The notes under the pieces were generated by a model. The model was not told where the DNA came from, did no database searches, and saw only the letters and a program-made list of their open reading frames with translations. Both the position numbers and the translations under genes were made by a program. From Denitrobacterium detoxificans (GTDB lineage Bacteria; Actinomycetota; Coriobacteriia; Coriobacteriales; Eggerthellaceae), in the NCBI RefSeq assembly GCF_001643775.1, contig NZ_CP011402.1:1100001-1164000 (forward strand): a DNA stretch of 64,000 nucleotides, written 5' to 3'. How positions within the stretch are numbered: position 1 is the first letter of the stretch; each line of letters opens with the position of its first letter. Of this stretch, positions 17,300-25,526 are shown piece after piece.

Positions 17300-17929
17300 T
17301 TATTTGCGGGTGCGTCGCAAGCCCTCGTTCGAGGGACCCGAGCCACTGGCAAGCATGCGATCGAAGCTCATGCGCACCAGGCCCAGCCCTACGACGTGCA
17401 CGTATCCGATCATGCCGTTCTTGCATCGGAACATGCATTCCTCGCATGGGTCGCTGTCGCAGTAACAGTAGGCATCTTCGTCGGCGAACGCGAAGGTGAT
17501 GGGGGAGTACTTCTTCTCGTGCACGTACTTCACCTGGTATCCGGTGAACGTCTTCACGCAGGCCCAGTCGATATGCAACTTGCAGCCCATCTTCGCGAAC
17601 CATTTGATCTTCACGCAGTTTGCGTTGAATCCGCCGCGGAATTGGAAGTCGAGTTCGAAATCGCTGGGAACGTCCTCGTGCTCAACGAAGGGGATGGGCT
17701 CCATCTGCTTGCCACAGGCGGTGCAGGTAGGGGCCTCCGTGCGCACGAAGGGTAGCTCGGCGATTTTCGTCGAACCGTTTCCCGACCAGGAGATGGGATT
17801 GCCATCGGTGAGGCCAATATGCACGTGCCCGCACGAAGGGCACTGGTAGAAGTGCAGGTCGTCATCGCAGACGCGCGGCTTGAAGCCCGCATGGGACCTT
17901 GTCGCGGAAAACTCCCTTTCGATGGGCAT
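17300..17929 (-). CDS. Cys-rich protein of unknown function
   Basis: 209 residues, not recognised. Two CxxC pairs near the N-terminus (CPSCGHVH and CTACGKQ) look like a zinc ribbon, and a third cluster near residue 165-180 reads CYCDSDPCEECMFRC. A metal-binding or Fe-S role is likely. TAAGGAGA precedes ATG 17929. The gene starts 26 bp after the CoA ligase stop on the same strand, so the two form an operon. No signal peptide or membrane helix is evident. It could be an accessory factor of the ligase or a small redox protein; neither is shown by the sequence. Confidence 0.75.
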   Translation of the reverse strand: MPIEREFSATRSHAGFKPRVCDDDLHFYQCPSCGHVHIGLTDGNPISWSGNGSTKIAELPFVRTEAPTCTACGKQMEPIPFVEHEDVPSDFELDFQFRGGFNANCVKIKWFAKMGCKLHIDWACVKTFTGYQVKYVHEKKYSPITFAFADEDAYCYCDSDPCEECMFRCKNGMIGYVHVVGLGLVRMSFDRMLASGSGPSNEGLRRTRK

Positions 17930-17955
17930 GGCTTCTCCTTACGTGAGTTGCGCTG

Positions 17956-19596
17956 CTAGCGTTCGTTGCGTTCTTCGCGCATGCGCAGCAGCAGCTCGGC
18001 TGCGAGCTTGAATCGTTGCACTTTGCCGGTGGGCGTGTACGGAATGCGGTCGATGTATTCGATGCGCTCGGGCCAGACGCGCTTGGGCGTGCCCTTTTCG
18101 GCCAGGTATTCCGTGATGCTTTCCACGGTAGGCTTTGCTCCGGGCTTCGGAACGAGGAAGGTGCAGATGCGTTCGCCCATGCGCTTGTCGGGTGCGCCGA
18201 TGGTGGCGTGCTCGCCTACGCCCGGGCAGCCGTCGAGTTGCTGGTCCACCTCGTTGCACGAAATGTTTTCGCCGCCGCGGATGATGATTTCCTTCATGCG
18301 CCCGCTGATGCGGATGCGACCTTCTTCGTCCATGTAGCAGAGGTCACCTGAGTAGAACCAACCGTCGGAATCGAGCGCGCGATCGGTGCGTTCGGGTTCG
18401 TTGAGGTAGCCAACGAACTGGTGTGGCCCGCGTGAGGCTTCCTCGCCCTGCGCTCCACGGGGGACTTCATTATGGTTGGCGTCGACGACGCGCACTTCGA
18501 TTCCCTCGTAGGGAATGCCCGACCAAGCGCCATTCCATTCCAGGCACTTATCGAGTGGCACATAGACGTGGGGGCAGCTTTCCGTGGATCCGTACGATTC
18601 GGACAGCAGGATGCCGTACCTGCTGGCATGTTCGATCATACTGGAGGGCACCGGCGCGCCGCCGCAGATGTAGAAGCGCATGCTGGGCAGCGATCCGCCG
18701 TGTTCGTCCAGGTAGCTAAGCAAGTCGTAGATGAAGGGCGTTGCCCCGTGGGACCAGGTGCAGCCTTCTTCGCGGATGAGCTTCACGGCCGATTCGGGCG
18801 AATAGCATTCCTGCAGAATGGCACATCCCCCGAACAGCATGGTGGCGATGAGGCCATGGTAGAAGCCCGTGGCGTGATTGAGCGGCGAGGGCATCCACAC
18901 GATGTCGTCTTCGGTGAATCCCATGGGCGCGATGTACGCTCGTTCGGAGAACAGGATCGTGTTGTGGGTGAACACGGCCTGCTTCGGGCGACCGGTGGAT
19001 CCCGACGTGGAAAGAATGCATGCCGCTTCGTCGGATTTAGACGGGCTGGGCTCGTCGAGAGGCTCGCAGTTGGTGAGCACGCACGAAAGGGAGACTTCTC
19101 CGGGGATGGTGCTTGCGATGCGGTCTACGAACAATGCACCCTTCAGGTTGGGCATGGAGCCGCATATGGCACGATACTCCATTTCGTAGTTACGGTTATG
19201 GTAGAACGTGGGGGCGATGTAGACCGCCGTGCCCACGGAGTTCACCGTTTCGATGAGGTCCTGATCGGTGTTGCGCACCGCATAGGGGTGCATGACGGCG
19301 CCAACTTTCAGGCATGCCACGTAGATGATGGCGAATTCGGCCCATTTGGGCAGCTGGAACGTAACGATGTCGCCGTTTTCGACACCGACTTCCTTCATCC
19401 AGGTTGCTACGCGGGCGGCTGCCTGGTCGATTTCGCCGTACGTATACGAATGTCCCTCGGTGTCCTTCACGTACACATGCTGCGCGTACTTCTTGGACTG
19501 GGATGACCATATGTCGGAAAGCGTACTGGTGCCCCAGTAGCCCTTTTCGTAATACATGCGCTTACGTTCTTCGTCGATGCGCAGGTCGCTGATCAT
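17956..19596 (-). CDS. AMP-dependent acyl-CoA ligase (CaiC-like)
   Basis: 546-residue ANL-superfamily enzyme that activates a carboxylic acid with ATP and CoA. The P-loop-like motif is STSGSTGRPKQAV, later motifs are SYGSTE, YSGDLCYMDEEG, GRMKEIIIRGGENIS and the C-terminal PTGKVQRFK with the catalytic Lys. ATG 19596 follows GAGAGGGAG; an upstream ATG at 19707 would add 37 residues including CxxC (CHGCK) but has no ribosome site. It presumably supplies the CoA ester for the neighbouring dehydrogenases. The binding-pocket residues do not allow a substrate to be named. Confidence 0.9.
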   Translation of the reverse strand: MISDLRIDEERKRMYYEKGYWGTSTLSDIWSSQSKKYAQHVYVKDTEGHSYTYGEIDQAAARVATWMKEVGVENGDIVTFQLPKWAEFAIIYVACLKVGAVMHPYAVRNTDQDLIETVNSVGTAVYIAPTFYHNRNYEMEYRAICGSMPNLKGALFVDRIASTIPGEVSLSCVLTNCEPLDEPSPSKSDEAACILSTSGSTGRPKQAVFTHNTILFSERAYIAPMGFTEDDIVWMPSPLNHATGFYHGLIATMLFGGCAILQECYSPESAVKLIREEGCTWSHGATPFIYDLLSYLDEHGGSLPSMRFYICGGAPVPSSMIEHASRYGILLSESYGSTESCPHVYVPLDKCLEWNGAWSGIPYEGIEVRVVDANHNEVPRGAQGEEASRGPHQFVGYLNEPERTDRALDSDGWFYSGDLCYMDEEGRIRISGRMKEIIIRGGENISCNEVDQQLDGCPGVGEHATIGAPDKRMGERICTFLVPKPGAKPTVESITEYLAEKGTPKRVWPERIEYIDRIPYTPTGKVQRFKLAAELLLRMREERNER

Positions 19597-19839
19597 CTTC
19601 TCCCTCTCAGACGCCCATGGAACCTTTGCGGTTGATGGCATGGCGTTTTTCGCTAATGCGCCATCCTTGTTTAGTTTACAGCCGTGGCACGGCTGCTTAT
19701 TATTCACTTTCCGTCGCTTCTACGTGCCGACTTATTGGAAATAGCTATCAGGGGAGGATAATCTACGCTCTTGCGCTTTCGGTTCTGAGCAGGTAATTCA
19801 CAATTCCTTCGCAGGTGAGTGGGAAGTTGAAAATTGTTC

Positions 19840-19868
19840 TTGCATCTGGATGGGGTAGCCTGTAGAAT
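19840..19868 (+). promoter_or_regulatory. Promoter of tRNA-Asp copy 1
   Basis: TTGCAT (19840-19845) and TAGAAT (19863-19868) with a 17-nt spacer, 20 bp before the tRNA. The rest of 19597-19888 shows only a CAGCCGT/ACGGCTG hairpin at 19679-19695 and no gene. Confidence 0.65.
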
Positions 19869-19888
19869 CAATTCCGCTGCTGAAGCAC

Positions 19889-19965
<77 letters not shown>

Positions 19966-19976
19966 TCTGAATTTAG

Positions 19977-20003
19977 AAGAGTCCCAGAAATGGGACTCTT
20001 TTT
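19977..20003 (+). terminator. Terminator after tRNA-Asp copy 1
   Basis: AGAGTCCCA pairs with TGGGACTCT around GAAA, then TTTTT. Confidence 0.85.
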
Positions 20004-20004
20004 G

Positions 20005-20103
20005 TATTCGGGGACGGTGGCGAGACTTGAACTCGTTGGGGTGGAAACGCGTTAAGCGGACGCCCCAGTGGGGCGTCCGTAGCGTTTCGCCCGACCGAGC
20101 CTG
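20005..20103. repeat. Structured repeat, copy A
   Basis: First of four related elements. It begins near TATTCGGGGACGG, contains CGAGACTTGAACTCG (an exact inverted copy of the tRNA-Asp T arm), then a GGACGCCCCA/GTGGGGCGTCC hairpin, and ends CGACCGAGCCTG. Copies: B 20203, C 37484, D 40476. Short reading frames across it are artefacts. Confidence 0.75.
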
Positions 20104-20141
20104 CGAGGGAGGGGTCGAGCGCTCGCCGAAGGCGTGCGCGG

Positions 20142-20202
20142 AAGTCTCGTACATCCCGCCATCTGAATTTGGAAGAGTTCCCGATTGGGAACTCTTTTTT
20201 TG
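20142..20202 (+). repeat. tRNA-Asp 3' remnant with terminator (att-like)
   Basis: AAGTCTCGTACATCCCGCCA, the last 20 bases of tRNA-Asp, recur here without the rest of the tRNA, followed by the same tail and a terminator (AGAGTTCCC/GGGAACTCT plus T run). The tail continues into repeat B. The identical arrangement follows tRNA-Asp copy 2, so the NRPS block lies between direct repeats of about 115 bp. No integrase gene is nearby. Confidence 0.75.
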
Positions 20203-20285
20203 TTACGTGGGACGAGACTTGAACTCGTTGGAGTGGAAACGCGTGAAGCGCACGCTAATCTCACCTTCGGTGACGCGAACGTTTC
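20203..20285. repeat. Structured repeat, copy B
   Basis: Shares the 5' half with copy C (GTTACGTGGGACGAGACTTG) and has the T-arm inverted copy, but a different hairpin (TCACCTTCGGTGA). It fills most of the gap between the tRNA remnant and the MATE gene. Confidence 0.65.
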
Positions 20286-20295
20286 AACAAACCAT

Positions 20296-20329
20296 CGCAA
20301 GGCTTTGACCTTGCGAATGTTGCTATGAT
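20296..20329 (+). promoter_or_regulatory. Extended -10 promoter with dyad, upstream of MATE gene
   Basis: TGCTATGAT (20321-20329) is an extended -10 element. A dyad CGCAAGG-CTTTGA-CCTTGCG (20296-20315) sits where the -35 region would be and could be an operator for the NRPS cluster. Confidence 0.45.
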
Positions 20330-20376
20330 TGCACCTGTATGATCTAGTGTGTGGGTCCCGTTCGGGGGAGGGCTCG

Positions 20377-22170
20377 TTGGGTCAGGAAGCGCATGCACGT
20401 GGGGGTGAAGGCGGTCGTCGGATTACTTCCGGCGTCTATGCGCGTACGGCCGTTGCCCTGGGCGGCCAGTATCGCAAGTTCTTCGTTGCCTCTATAGCTG
20501 CGGTTCTCCTGCTTCAGGTCACTATCGTTACCGACACGATTATCGTGGGCCAGCTCCTGGGCCCCGTTCCCATGTCGGGTATTCGCGTTGCCTCGCCTAT
20601 CGTGAACATGCTCACCGTCTTGGCCATGCTCATTGGCGTGGGCTCTTCTACGCTCGTTTCCATTGCCATTGGGAAGCGCGATGCCGCGGCGGCCAATCGT
20701 GCCTTTACGCTGGGCATTGTTCTATCTATTGCCATCGGAGCCATATTCGCCCTGGTCATCGCTCCCTTTGCGGAACCGCTTGCGCGACTCATCTCGTCTG
20801 ATGGGGCCACGGTGCCCTATACCGCCGCGTTCTTGCGCATCGTCACCGCTTCAAGCCCCGTCTTCATCCTTGCCTCGGTTATGGCTATGCTGTTGCGCGC
20901 CGATAGCAACGTTAGGCTTTCATCGGTTGTGCTGGTGGTTGGCGGAATAGCGAACGTGCTGCTTGACCTGCTGTTCATGGGTGCCCTGGGCATGGGCGTC
21001 GAGGGCTCGGCCATGGCTACCGTGATGGGCATGGTCGCCGCCGTTCTTACGTCGCTTCTCTACTTCCGCTGGCCTCATCGCACGTTGCGGCTCTGCCGTC
21101 TTCGTGGCGGACTGCTTCCCGAGGTGGTCGACGTAATGAAGAACGGCGTGCCTGGAGCCCTTCGCATGCTATTCGCCTGCATTGCCCTCCTCTTCTTGAA
21201 CTACGTTGTTGGCAATCGCGTTGGCGTGGGCGGCATTGCCTTCCTTACGGTGTGCGGCAATGTGCAGTTGCTCGCCGTCGCCTTCTTCAGCGCGGGTGGC
21301 CAGGCGGCCATGCCCATCGAGGGCGTGCTGTTCGGCGAGCGCGACTATGGTGGCTTGCGCCTGCTTGTGGGGTACGTGTTCCGCGTCGTGCTTGCGTGCG
21401 TGTTGGTGCTCGTGGGGGTTGCGATGCTCTTTCCCGGGCAGATCATTGCCGCGTTCGTGCCAGGGGGCATTCCCGATGGCGAATGGCTCTTGCGCCTGTA
21501 TTCGGTGGGGTTCCTTCCGCTGGCCCTGAACTACGTTATGACGTACTACTACAACACCATTCAGCGGCGCATGGTTTCGCTCGTGCTGACACTCTGCGAG
21601 AACCTCGTGCTCTATCTGCCGCTCATTTGGTTTCTCACGAATGGACTGGGCCTTGTTGGCGCCGTGTTGGCCTTCGTTCTTGCGGAGTTTCTAGCATGTC
21701 TCGTCCTCGTGGCGATGACTGGATATCTTCGCAGGAAGCTTGGCTATGCCAGTCTTCTGCTTGTGCCCAATACGACGCGTGATGTCGTTTTCGAGGCCAC
21801 GACGCCCGCTTCGAATGCGGATGCTTCGGGCATTGCGCATTGCGTGAAGGAGGCACTCGATGACTGCGGCGTCGAATCGCTCTTGTCGTTGCGTGCCACG
21901 ATGGGAGTCGAGGAGATGGTCGCCCATGCAGCTTCCTACGAGCATAACCGCGGTCGCGATGTGCTTTTTGACGTTATCGTGAGCAATCTGCCCGACAGCG
22001 TTCAGGTTTCCATGCGCGACAACGGAGCCCCTTTCGATCCGCTGCGTCCCGACGTAGAGGATGAGGGGATTGTCATGATGCTGTCAGTGGCCTCGCGCGT
22101 TCAGCATAACAACTCGCTCGGCATGAACCTGACGGTTATCGAAGTGGAAAAGGGAAATTCAAACAAGTAA
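20377..22170 (+). CDS. MATE-family exporter fused to a C-terminal HATPase-like domain
   Basis: About 597 residues. The N-terminal ~455 residues form a twelve-helix MATE antiporter (VTIVTDTIIVGQLLG, GIRVASPIVN, VGSSTLVSIAIG, then repeats of helices). The last ~130 residues resemble the RsbW/SpoIIAB-type ATPase fold: VEEMVAHAASYEH at the N box and MRDNGAPFDPLRP at the G1 box. The N-box Asn appears as His and the glycine-rich G2 box is lost (GIVMMLSVASR), so ATP binding is doubtful. TTG 20377 is preferred because GGGGGAGGG lies just upstream; GTG 20347 is possible. It precedes the NRPS gene and probably exports its product; the fused domain may link export to the STAS/SpoIIE proteins of the same cluster. 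Confidence 0.85.
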   Translation: MGQEAHARGGEGGRRITSGVYARTAVALGGQYRKFFVASIAAVLLLQVTIVTDTIIVGQLLGPVPMSGIRVASPIVNMLTVLAMLIGVGSSTLVSIAIGKRDAAAANRAFTLGIVLSIAIGAIFALVIAPFAEPLARLISSDGATVPYTAAFLRIVTASSPVFILASVMAMLLRADSNVRLSSVVLVVGGIANVLLDLLFMGALGMGVEGSAMATVMGMVAAVLTSLLYFRWPHRTLRLCRLRGGLLPEVVDVMKNGVPGALRMLFACIALLFLNYVVGNRVGVGGIAFLTVCGNVQLLAVAFFSAGGQAAMPIEGVLFGERDYGGLRLLVGYVFRVVLACVLVLVGVAMLFPGQIIAAFVPGGIPDGEWLLRLYSVGFLPLALNYVMTYYYNTIQRRMVSLVLTLCENLVLYLPLIWFLTNGLGLVGAVLAFVLAEFLACLVLVAMTGYLRRKLGYASLLLVPNTTRDVVFEATTPASNADASGIAHCVKEALDDCGVESLLSLRATMGVEEMVAHAASYEHNRGRDVLFDVIVSNLPDSVQVSMRDNGAPFDPLRPDVEDEGIVMMLSVASRVQHNNSLGMNLTVIEVEKGNSNK

Positions 22171-22217
22171 GCATGTAGCGCGTTTTTGAGCATGGCCCGA
22201 ATGGGAGAAGGGATCCG

Positions 22218-23990
22218 ATGATGCATAACGAGTACTTGGAACCGTTGTGGGAGGCGTTCGAAACGTATGCGGATTACCCGGCCATCGTAGACGAAGGTGG
22301 TACGCGTGCGATTTCGTACGCCGAGCTGAAGGAGCTTGTGCTTCGCGTAATGGCTTGGCTAGCGAAGCGGGGCGTTCCCGAGGGGTCGTTTGTTCCCATT
22401 GTGCTGCCCCAGTCGGCTAACTACATTGCCACCGAGATTGGCATCTGGATGCATGGCTGTACGGCCGTTCCCATGGGTCCCGCATTTCCCGAGGAGCGCA
22501 TAGCCTACATTCGCCAGCATTGCGAGGCTCCGCTTCTCTTCGATGACCAGGCGTGGCTGGAGGCCGAGGCGATGGAATCCCTGGTACTTCAGGGAGATGC
22601 TCCCGAATATCCCGCTGAAGAGTTGCCCGCGCTGCTTATCTATACGTCTGGGTCCACGGGTAATCCCAAGGGCATTCTGCATTCTTTCAAGGGGCTTAGC
22701 GTAAAGCATACGGCCAAGGTGGCGCTTACGTATTCTCCCGACGAGGTGTGGGCCATGGGCGCTCCTTTGTACTTCGTTGCGTCCCTTACGTGCTTCAAGG
22801 TGCTGAAGGAGGGTGGCCAACTTCATCTTATCGACTCCAATACGTATCGCGATCTGCGGAAATTCGAGGACTATATCGTTGACCATGGCGTGACGTTCAC
22901 GTTTCTTAGCCCTGCAATGCTTTCGGAGTTCCATAACCGTTCGAACGCGCTCAAGGTCGTCTTTACGGGTAGCGAGCGGCTGAGCGGACAATGCAGTCGC
23001 GATGGGTACAAGCTCATCAACTGCTACGGGATGAGCGAAACGGGTGGCACGGTGTGCGCATTCGCGGTGAAGCGACCCTACGAGGTAACGCCCGTGGGCA
23101 AGCCCGAGGAGACGTGGTGCCTGCTTGACGATGATGGCAATCCCGTCGAGCCGGGCGAGGAGGGCGAATTCTGCCTGAGCGGCGTGTACTGCGATGGCTA
23201 TTACAAGGACCCCCAGAAGACCGAGGAACTGTACCGGGGCGGATGGCTGCATACGGGTGATATCCTGCGCGAGCTGCCCGATGGCAACCTGGTGTATGTG
23301 AACCGCAAGGATTGGATGGCGAAGATCAATGGCCAGCGCGTTGAGCCCGGCGAAGTGGAAAATGCCATACGTGCCATCGAGGGCGCTGGTCAGGTGGTCG
23401 TGAAGGCGTTCGACGGCGACGGTGGAAGCCAATTTCTATGCGCGTTTTTTACGGGCGAGGCGCAGGGTGAAGCGTTGCGCGATGAACTCGCGCGCAAGGT
23501 TCCTCCTTATATGGTTCCCGCCCATTTCGTGAAAGTGCGTGAGTTCGCGTTGCTTCCGAACGGCAAGGTGAATCGCAAAGTGCTTGCCGCGCCCGACGTT
23601 TCCCAGGCACGCACGTCGTATGCCGCCCCCGAAAACGATGTTGAGCGCCAGCTTTGCTCGGCGTTTGAAGAGATGTTCGGGCTCGACCAGGTGGGCATCG
23701 ACGATGATTTCTTCCTGCTTGGCGGGGATAGCATTCGCGTCATGAAGCTCCAGCGCCTTTGCTCCGAATTGCCGCTCTCCGCGAAGCTCATCTCTCAGGA
23801 ACGAACGCCGCGCAAGATGGCGCTTGCAGTGGCAGATGTGGCGCTCGAGGATCGTCAACCACGCTATGAGCCCACTCCGCTTTCGCAAACGCAGCTTGGC
23901 ATCTATGCCGAGAGCATGGCGCGCGTGGGCGAGGCGGTGTACAACAATCCTGGAGGCTTCGGTAGTTTGTGTGACAAGGGGCTAGCCTAG
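22218..23990 (+). CDS. NRPS, 5' fragment (A1-T1-start of C1), truncated by ISL3 insertion
   Basis: Loading module of a non-ribosomal peptide synthetase: adenylation domain (about residues 1-480; IYTSGSTGNPKG, CYGMSET, LHTGDIL, NGKVNRK), carrier domain (DDFFLLGGDSIRV, phosphopantetheine Ser) and the first residues of a condensation domain (PTPLSQTQLGIYAE). The last 12 codons come from the IS, which cuts the gene after codon 578. By alignment with the GrsA pocket, the Asp that holds the substrate amino group is replaced by Phe (APLYFVASL), and other pocket residues are hydrophobic, so the starter is probably a non-amino acid. Starts at tandem ATGs 22218/22221 after GGGAGAAGGGA. Confidence 0.93.
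   Translation: MMHNEYLEPLWEAFETYADYPAIVDEGGTRAISYAELKELVLRVMAWLAKRGVPEGSFVPIVLPQSANYIATEIGIWMHGCTAVPMGPAFPEERIAYIRQHCEAPLLFDDQAWLEAEAMESLVLQGDAPEYPAEELPALLIYTSGSTGNPKGILHSFKGLSVKHTAKVALTYSPDEVWAMGAPLYFVASLTCFKVLKEGGQLHLIDSNTYRDLRKFEDYIVDHGVTFTFLSPAMLSEFHNRSNALKVVFTGSERLSGQCSRDGYKLINCYGMSETGGTVCAFAVKRPYEVTPVGKPEETWCLLDDDGNPVEPGEEGEFCLSGVYCDGYYKDPQKTEELYRGGWLHTGDILRELPDGNLVYVNRKDWMAKINGQRVEPGEVENAIRAIEGAGQVVVKAFDGDGGSQFLCAFFTGEAQGEALRDELARKVPPYMVPAHFVKVREFALLPNGKVNRKVLAAPDVSQARTSYAAPENDVERQLCSAFEEMFGLDQVGIDDDFFLLGGDSIRVMKLQRLCSELPLSAKLISQERTPRKMALAVADVALEDRQPRYEPTPLSQTQLGIYAESMARVGEAVYNNPGGFGSLCDKGLA
23945..23952. repeat. Target-site duplication, left copy (IS copy 1)
   Basis: CAATCCTG, repeated at 25519-25526. 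Eight bases is the usual ISL3 duplication length. Confidence 0.9.
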
Positions 23991-25360
23991 GCAGCAACGC
24001 TCTTCGCTCCCTTCACGCCCTTCTTCCTCGCCTTCACCGGGCGACCCGGGAGCTGGGGCTGGCAGTCGCCGCACCTGAGCATGAGCAGGGCCACGAGGTT
24101 GTCGGTGTTGCGGAAGCCGTAGCCCATCCTCACCGTCACCTTGATCTTGTTGTTGATGGCCTCTACGCGCCCGTTGCTGATGCCGAGCTCGACTGCGGCG
24201 ATGATGTCGTCGCGCCGGCGGCGCACCTTCTTCTCCACGGCGACGACCTTGGCGATCTTGCAGTAGGCGGCCCTGTGCATCCAGTCGTCGAGCAGCTCGG
24301 CGGCCTCGGAGCCGTCGGCTGCCCGGAAGACGGCCCGCAGGTCCTCCTTGAGCTCCCAGGCCCTGACCAGCCGCGAGCCGGCCCTCTTCTTGAGCGCCTC
24401 GAGCCTCGCCCTCTGGCCGTCGGTGAGGTCCTCGGGGTTCTTCACGAGCGCGTAGCGGCTGCCCTTGATGGAGGCCGCCTCCTCCTCGAGCGCCCTGACC
24501 TCCTCGGGCGGCAGCTCGCCTTTGGCAGGCCTGCCGCGCTTGCCCTCGGGCCTGGGCCTGGCGGCCCTGGCGGCGGCCCTGGCGGCGTTCCACTCCTCGC
24601 AGCGCACGGCGTCGAGCGCGTCGTTCATCCACTGGACCACGTGGAAGGGGTCCATGACCCACCTCGCGTTGGGGCAGCGGCGCTTGACCAGCTGCCTTAT
24701 CCACCTCGCGCCGTCGGCGGTCACCACCTCTATGGCGCGCCTCTGCTCGCGCGTGAGCTCGTCGAGGAACAGGTTGAGCACGTCCTTGCCGGTGCCCTCG
24801 TGCGCCCAGATGAGGCAGCCGCGGTCGTGGTCGACGACCACCGTGACGTACTTGTGGCCCTTCTTGTACGACGTCTCGTCGATGCCGATGCGGCGCACGC
24901 CGTCGAACCTCGAGGCGCCGCGCGCGGCCTCCAGCTCGGCGTAGACGCGCCTGCACACGCCGCCCACGCTGTGCCACTCGACGCGGGCGAGCTCGGAGAC
25001 CGCCGAGGCGGTGCAGCGGACCGCCAGCCACGCCACCCAGTCCTCGAAGTCACGCGTGAAGCGCGCCCCGTGCCGCGCCCAGGGGACGGCCTCGGTGCGC
25101 ACGCCGTGCTCCGGGCAGCGCACCCTGCAGGGCGCGTACTCCAGGTAGCAGGCCGAGCGCGCCAGGTCCATCGCCCTCCACAGCCTGGGGGCCCCGCGGT
25201 TCGCCATGTCGTAGAAGTCGCAGGCCCTGCCGCATACGGGGCAGCGGCGCTGCTCGCGCTTGTAGGGCCGGACGCTCACGACGATGCGCTCGGCCTCGAT
25301 GCGCGCGCCCAGGACGACCGTGCGGGCCAGACCGAGGGCGAGAAGTAGTAGACTCTTCAT
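23987..25360 (-). CDS. ISL3-family transposase
   Basis: 457 residues, full length. N-terminal zinc-binding segment (CPVCGRACDFY ... CRVRCPEHGV), a helix-turn-helix region, and the DDE-type core: GIDETSYKKGHKYVTVVVD, VTADGARW, VMDPFHVVQWMNDALD, and NGRVEAINNKIKV near the end, where the catalytic Glu lies. It starts at ATG 25360 after AGAGGTG and is GC-richer than the neighbouring genes. The long frame on the opposite strand (24275-25348) is a shadow. Confidence 0.95.
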   Translation of the reverse strand: MKSLLLLALGLARTVVLGARIEAERIVVSVRPYKREQRRCPVCGRACDFYDMANRGAPRLWRAMDLARSACYLEYAPCRVRCPEHGVRTEAVPWARHGARFTRDFEDWVAWLAVRCTASAVSELARVEWHSVGGVCRRVYAELEAARGASRFDGVRRIGIDETSYKKGHKYVTVVVDHDRGCLIWAHEGTGKDVLNLFLDELTREQRRAIEVVTADGARWIRQLVKRRCPNARWVMDPFHVVQWMNDALDAVRCEEWNAARAAARAARPRPEGKRGRPAKGELPPEEVRALEEEAASIKGSRYALVKNPEDLTDGQRARLEALKKRAGSRLVRAWELKEDLRAVFRAADGSEAAELLDDWMHRAAYCKIAKVVAVEKKVRRRRDDIIAAVELGISNGRVEAINNKIKVTVRMGYGFRNTDNLVALLMLRCGDCQPQLPGRPVKARKKGVKGAKSVAA

Positions 25361-25417
25361 GCGTCACACCTCTTCGGTTGTCTGAATTTGGCTTAGCAAT
25401 CATAGGCGGATGACGCG

Positions 25418-25443
25418 GAAACGGCCCCTCCCGGGGCCGTTTC
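25418..25443. terminator. Hairpin inside IS copy 1 upstream of the transposase
   Basis: GAAACGGCCCC pairs with GGGGCCGTTTC around TCCC. It lies between the IS end and the transposase start and may shield the transposase from outside transcription. Confidence 0.5.
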
Positions 25444-25518
25444 AGTTCCAGATCGTTGTTTTCGCCCGCTGAGCTGGGCCTATGCCGGAATCTCTCCCAC
25501 AGAAACCACCGAAGAGCC

Positions 25519-25526
25519 CAATCCTG
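25519..25526. repeat. Target-site duplication, right copy (IS copy 1)
   Basis: CAATCCTG, identical to 23945-23952. Confidence 0.9.

Larger units (their letters stand above)
23953..25518 (-). mobile_element. ISL3-family insertion sequence, copy 1 (1566 bp), inside the NRPS gene
   Basis: Bounded by imperfect 21-bp terminal inverted repeats beginning GAGGCTTCGGTAGTTTG on the left and GGCTCTTCGGTGGTTTC on the right (16 of 21 match), flanked by 8-bp duplications. It encodes one transposase in the minus direction. Removing the element and one duplication joins codon 578 to the downstream frame without a shift (YNNP-VLLRLD). The ends and duplication length fit ISL3. Confidence 0.95.

Noticed and set aside
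5547-19596. Naming the locus a carnitine operon
   Set aside because: CaiD, CaiE and a BCCT carrier are missing and the extra dehydrogenases differ, so the substrate is left open.
24275-25348. A 357-codon open frame on the plus strand within IS copy 1
   Set aside because: It is a shadow of the transposase in very GC-rich DNA and repeats as fragments in copy 2.
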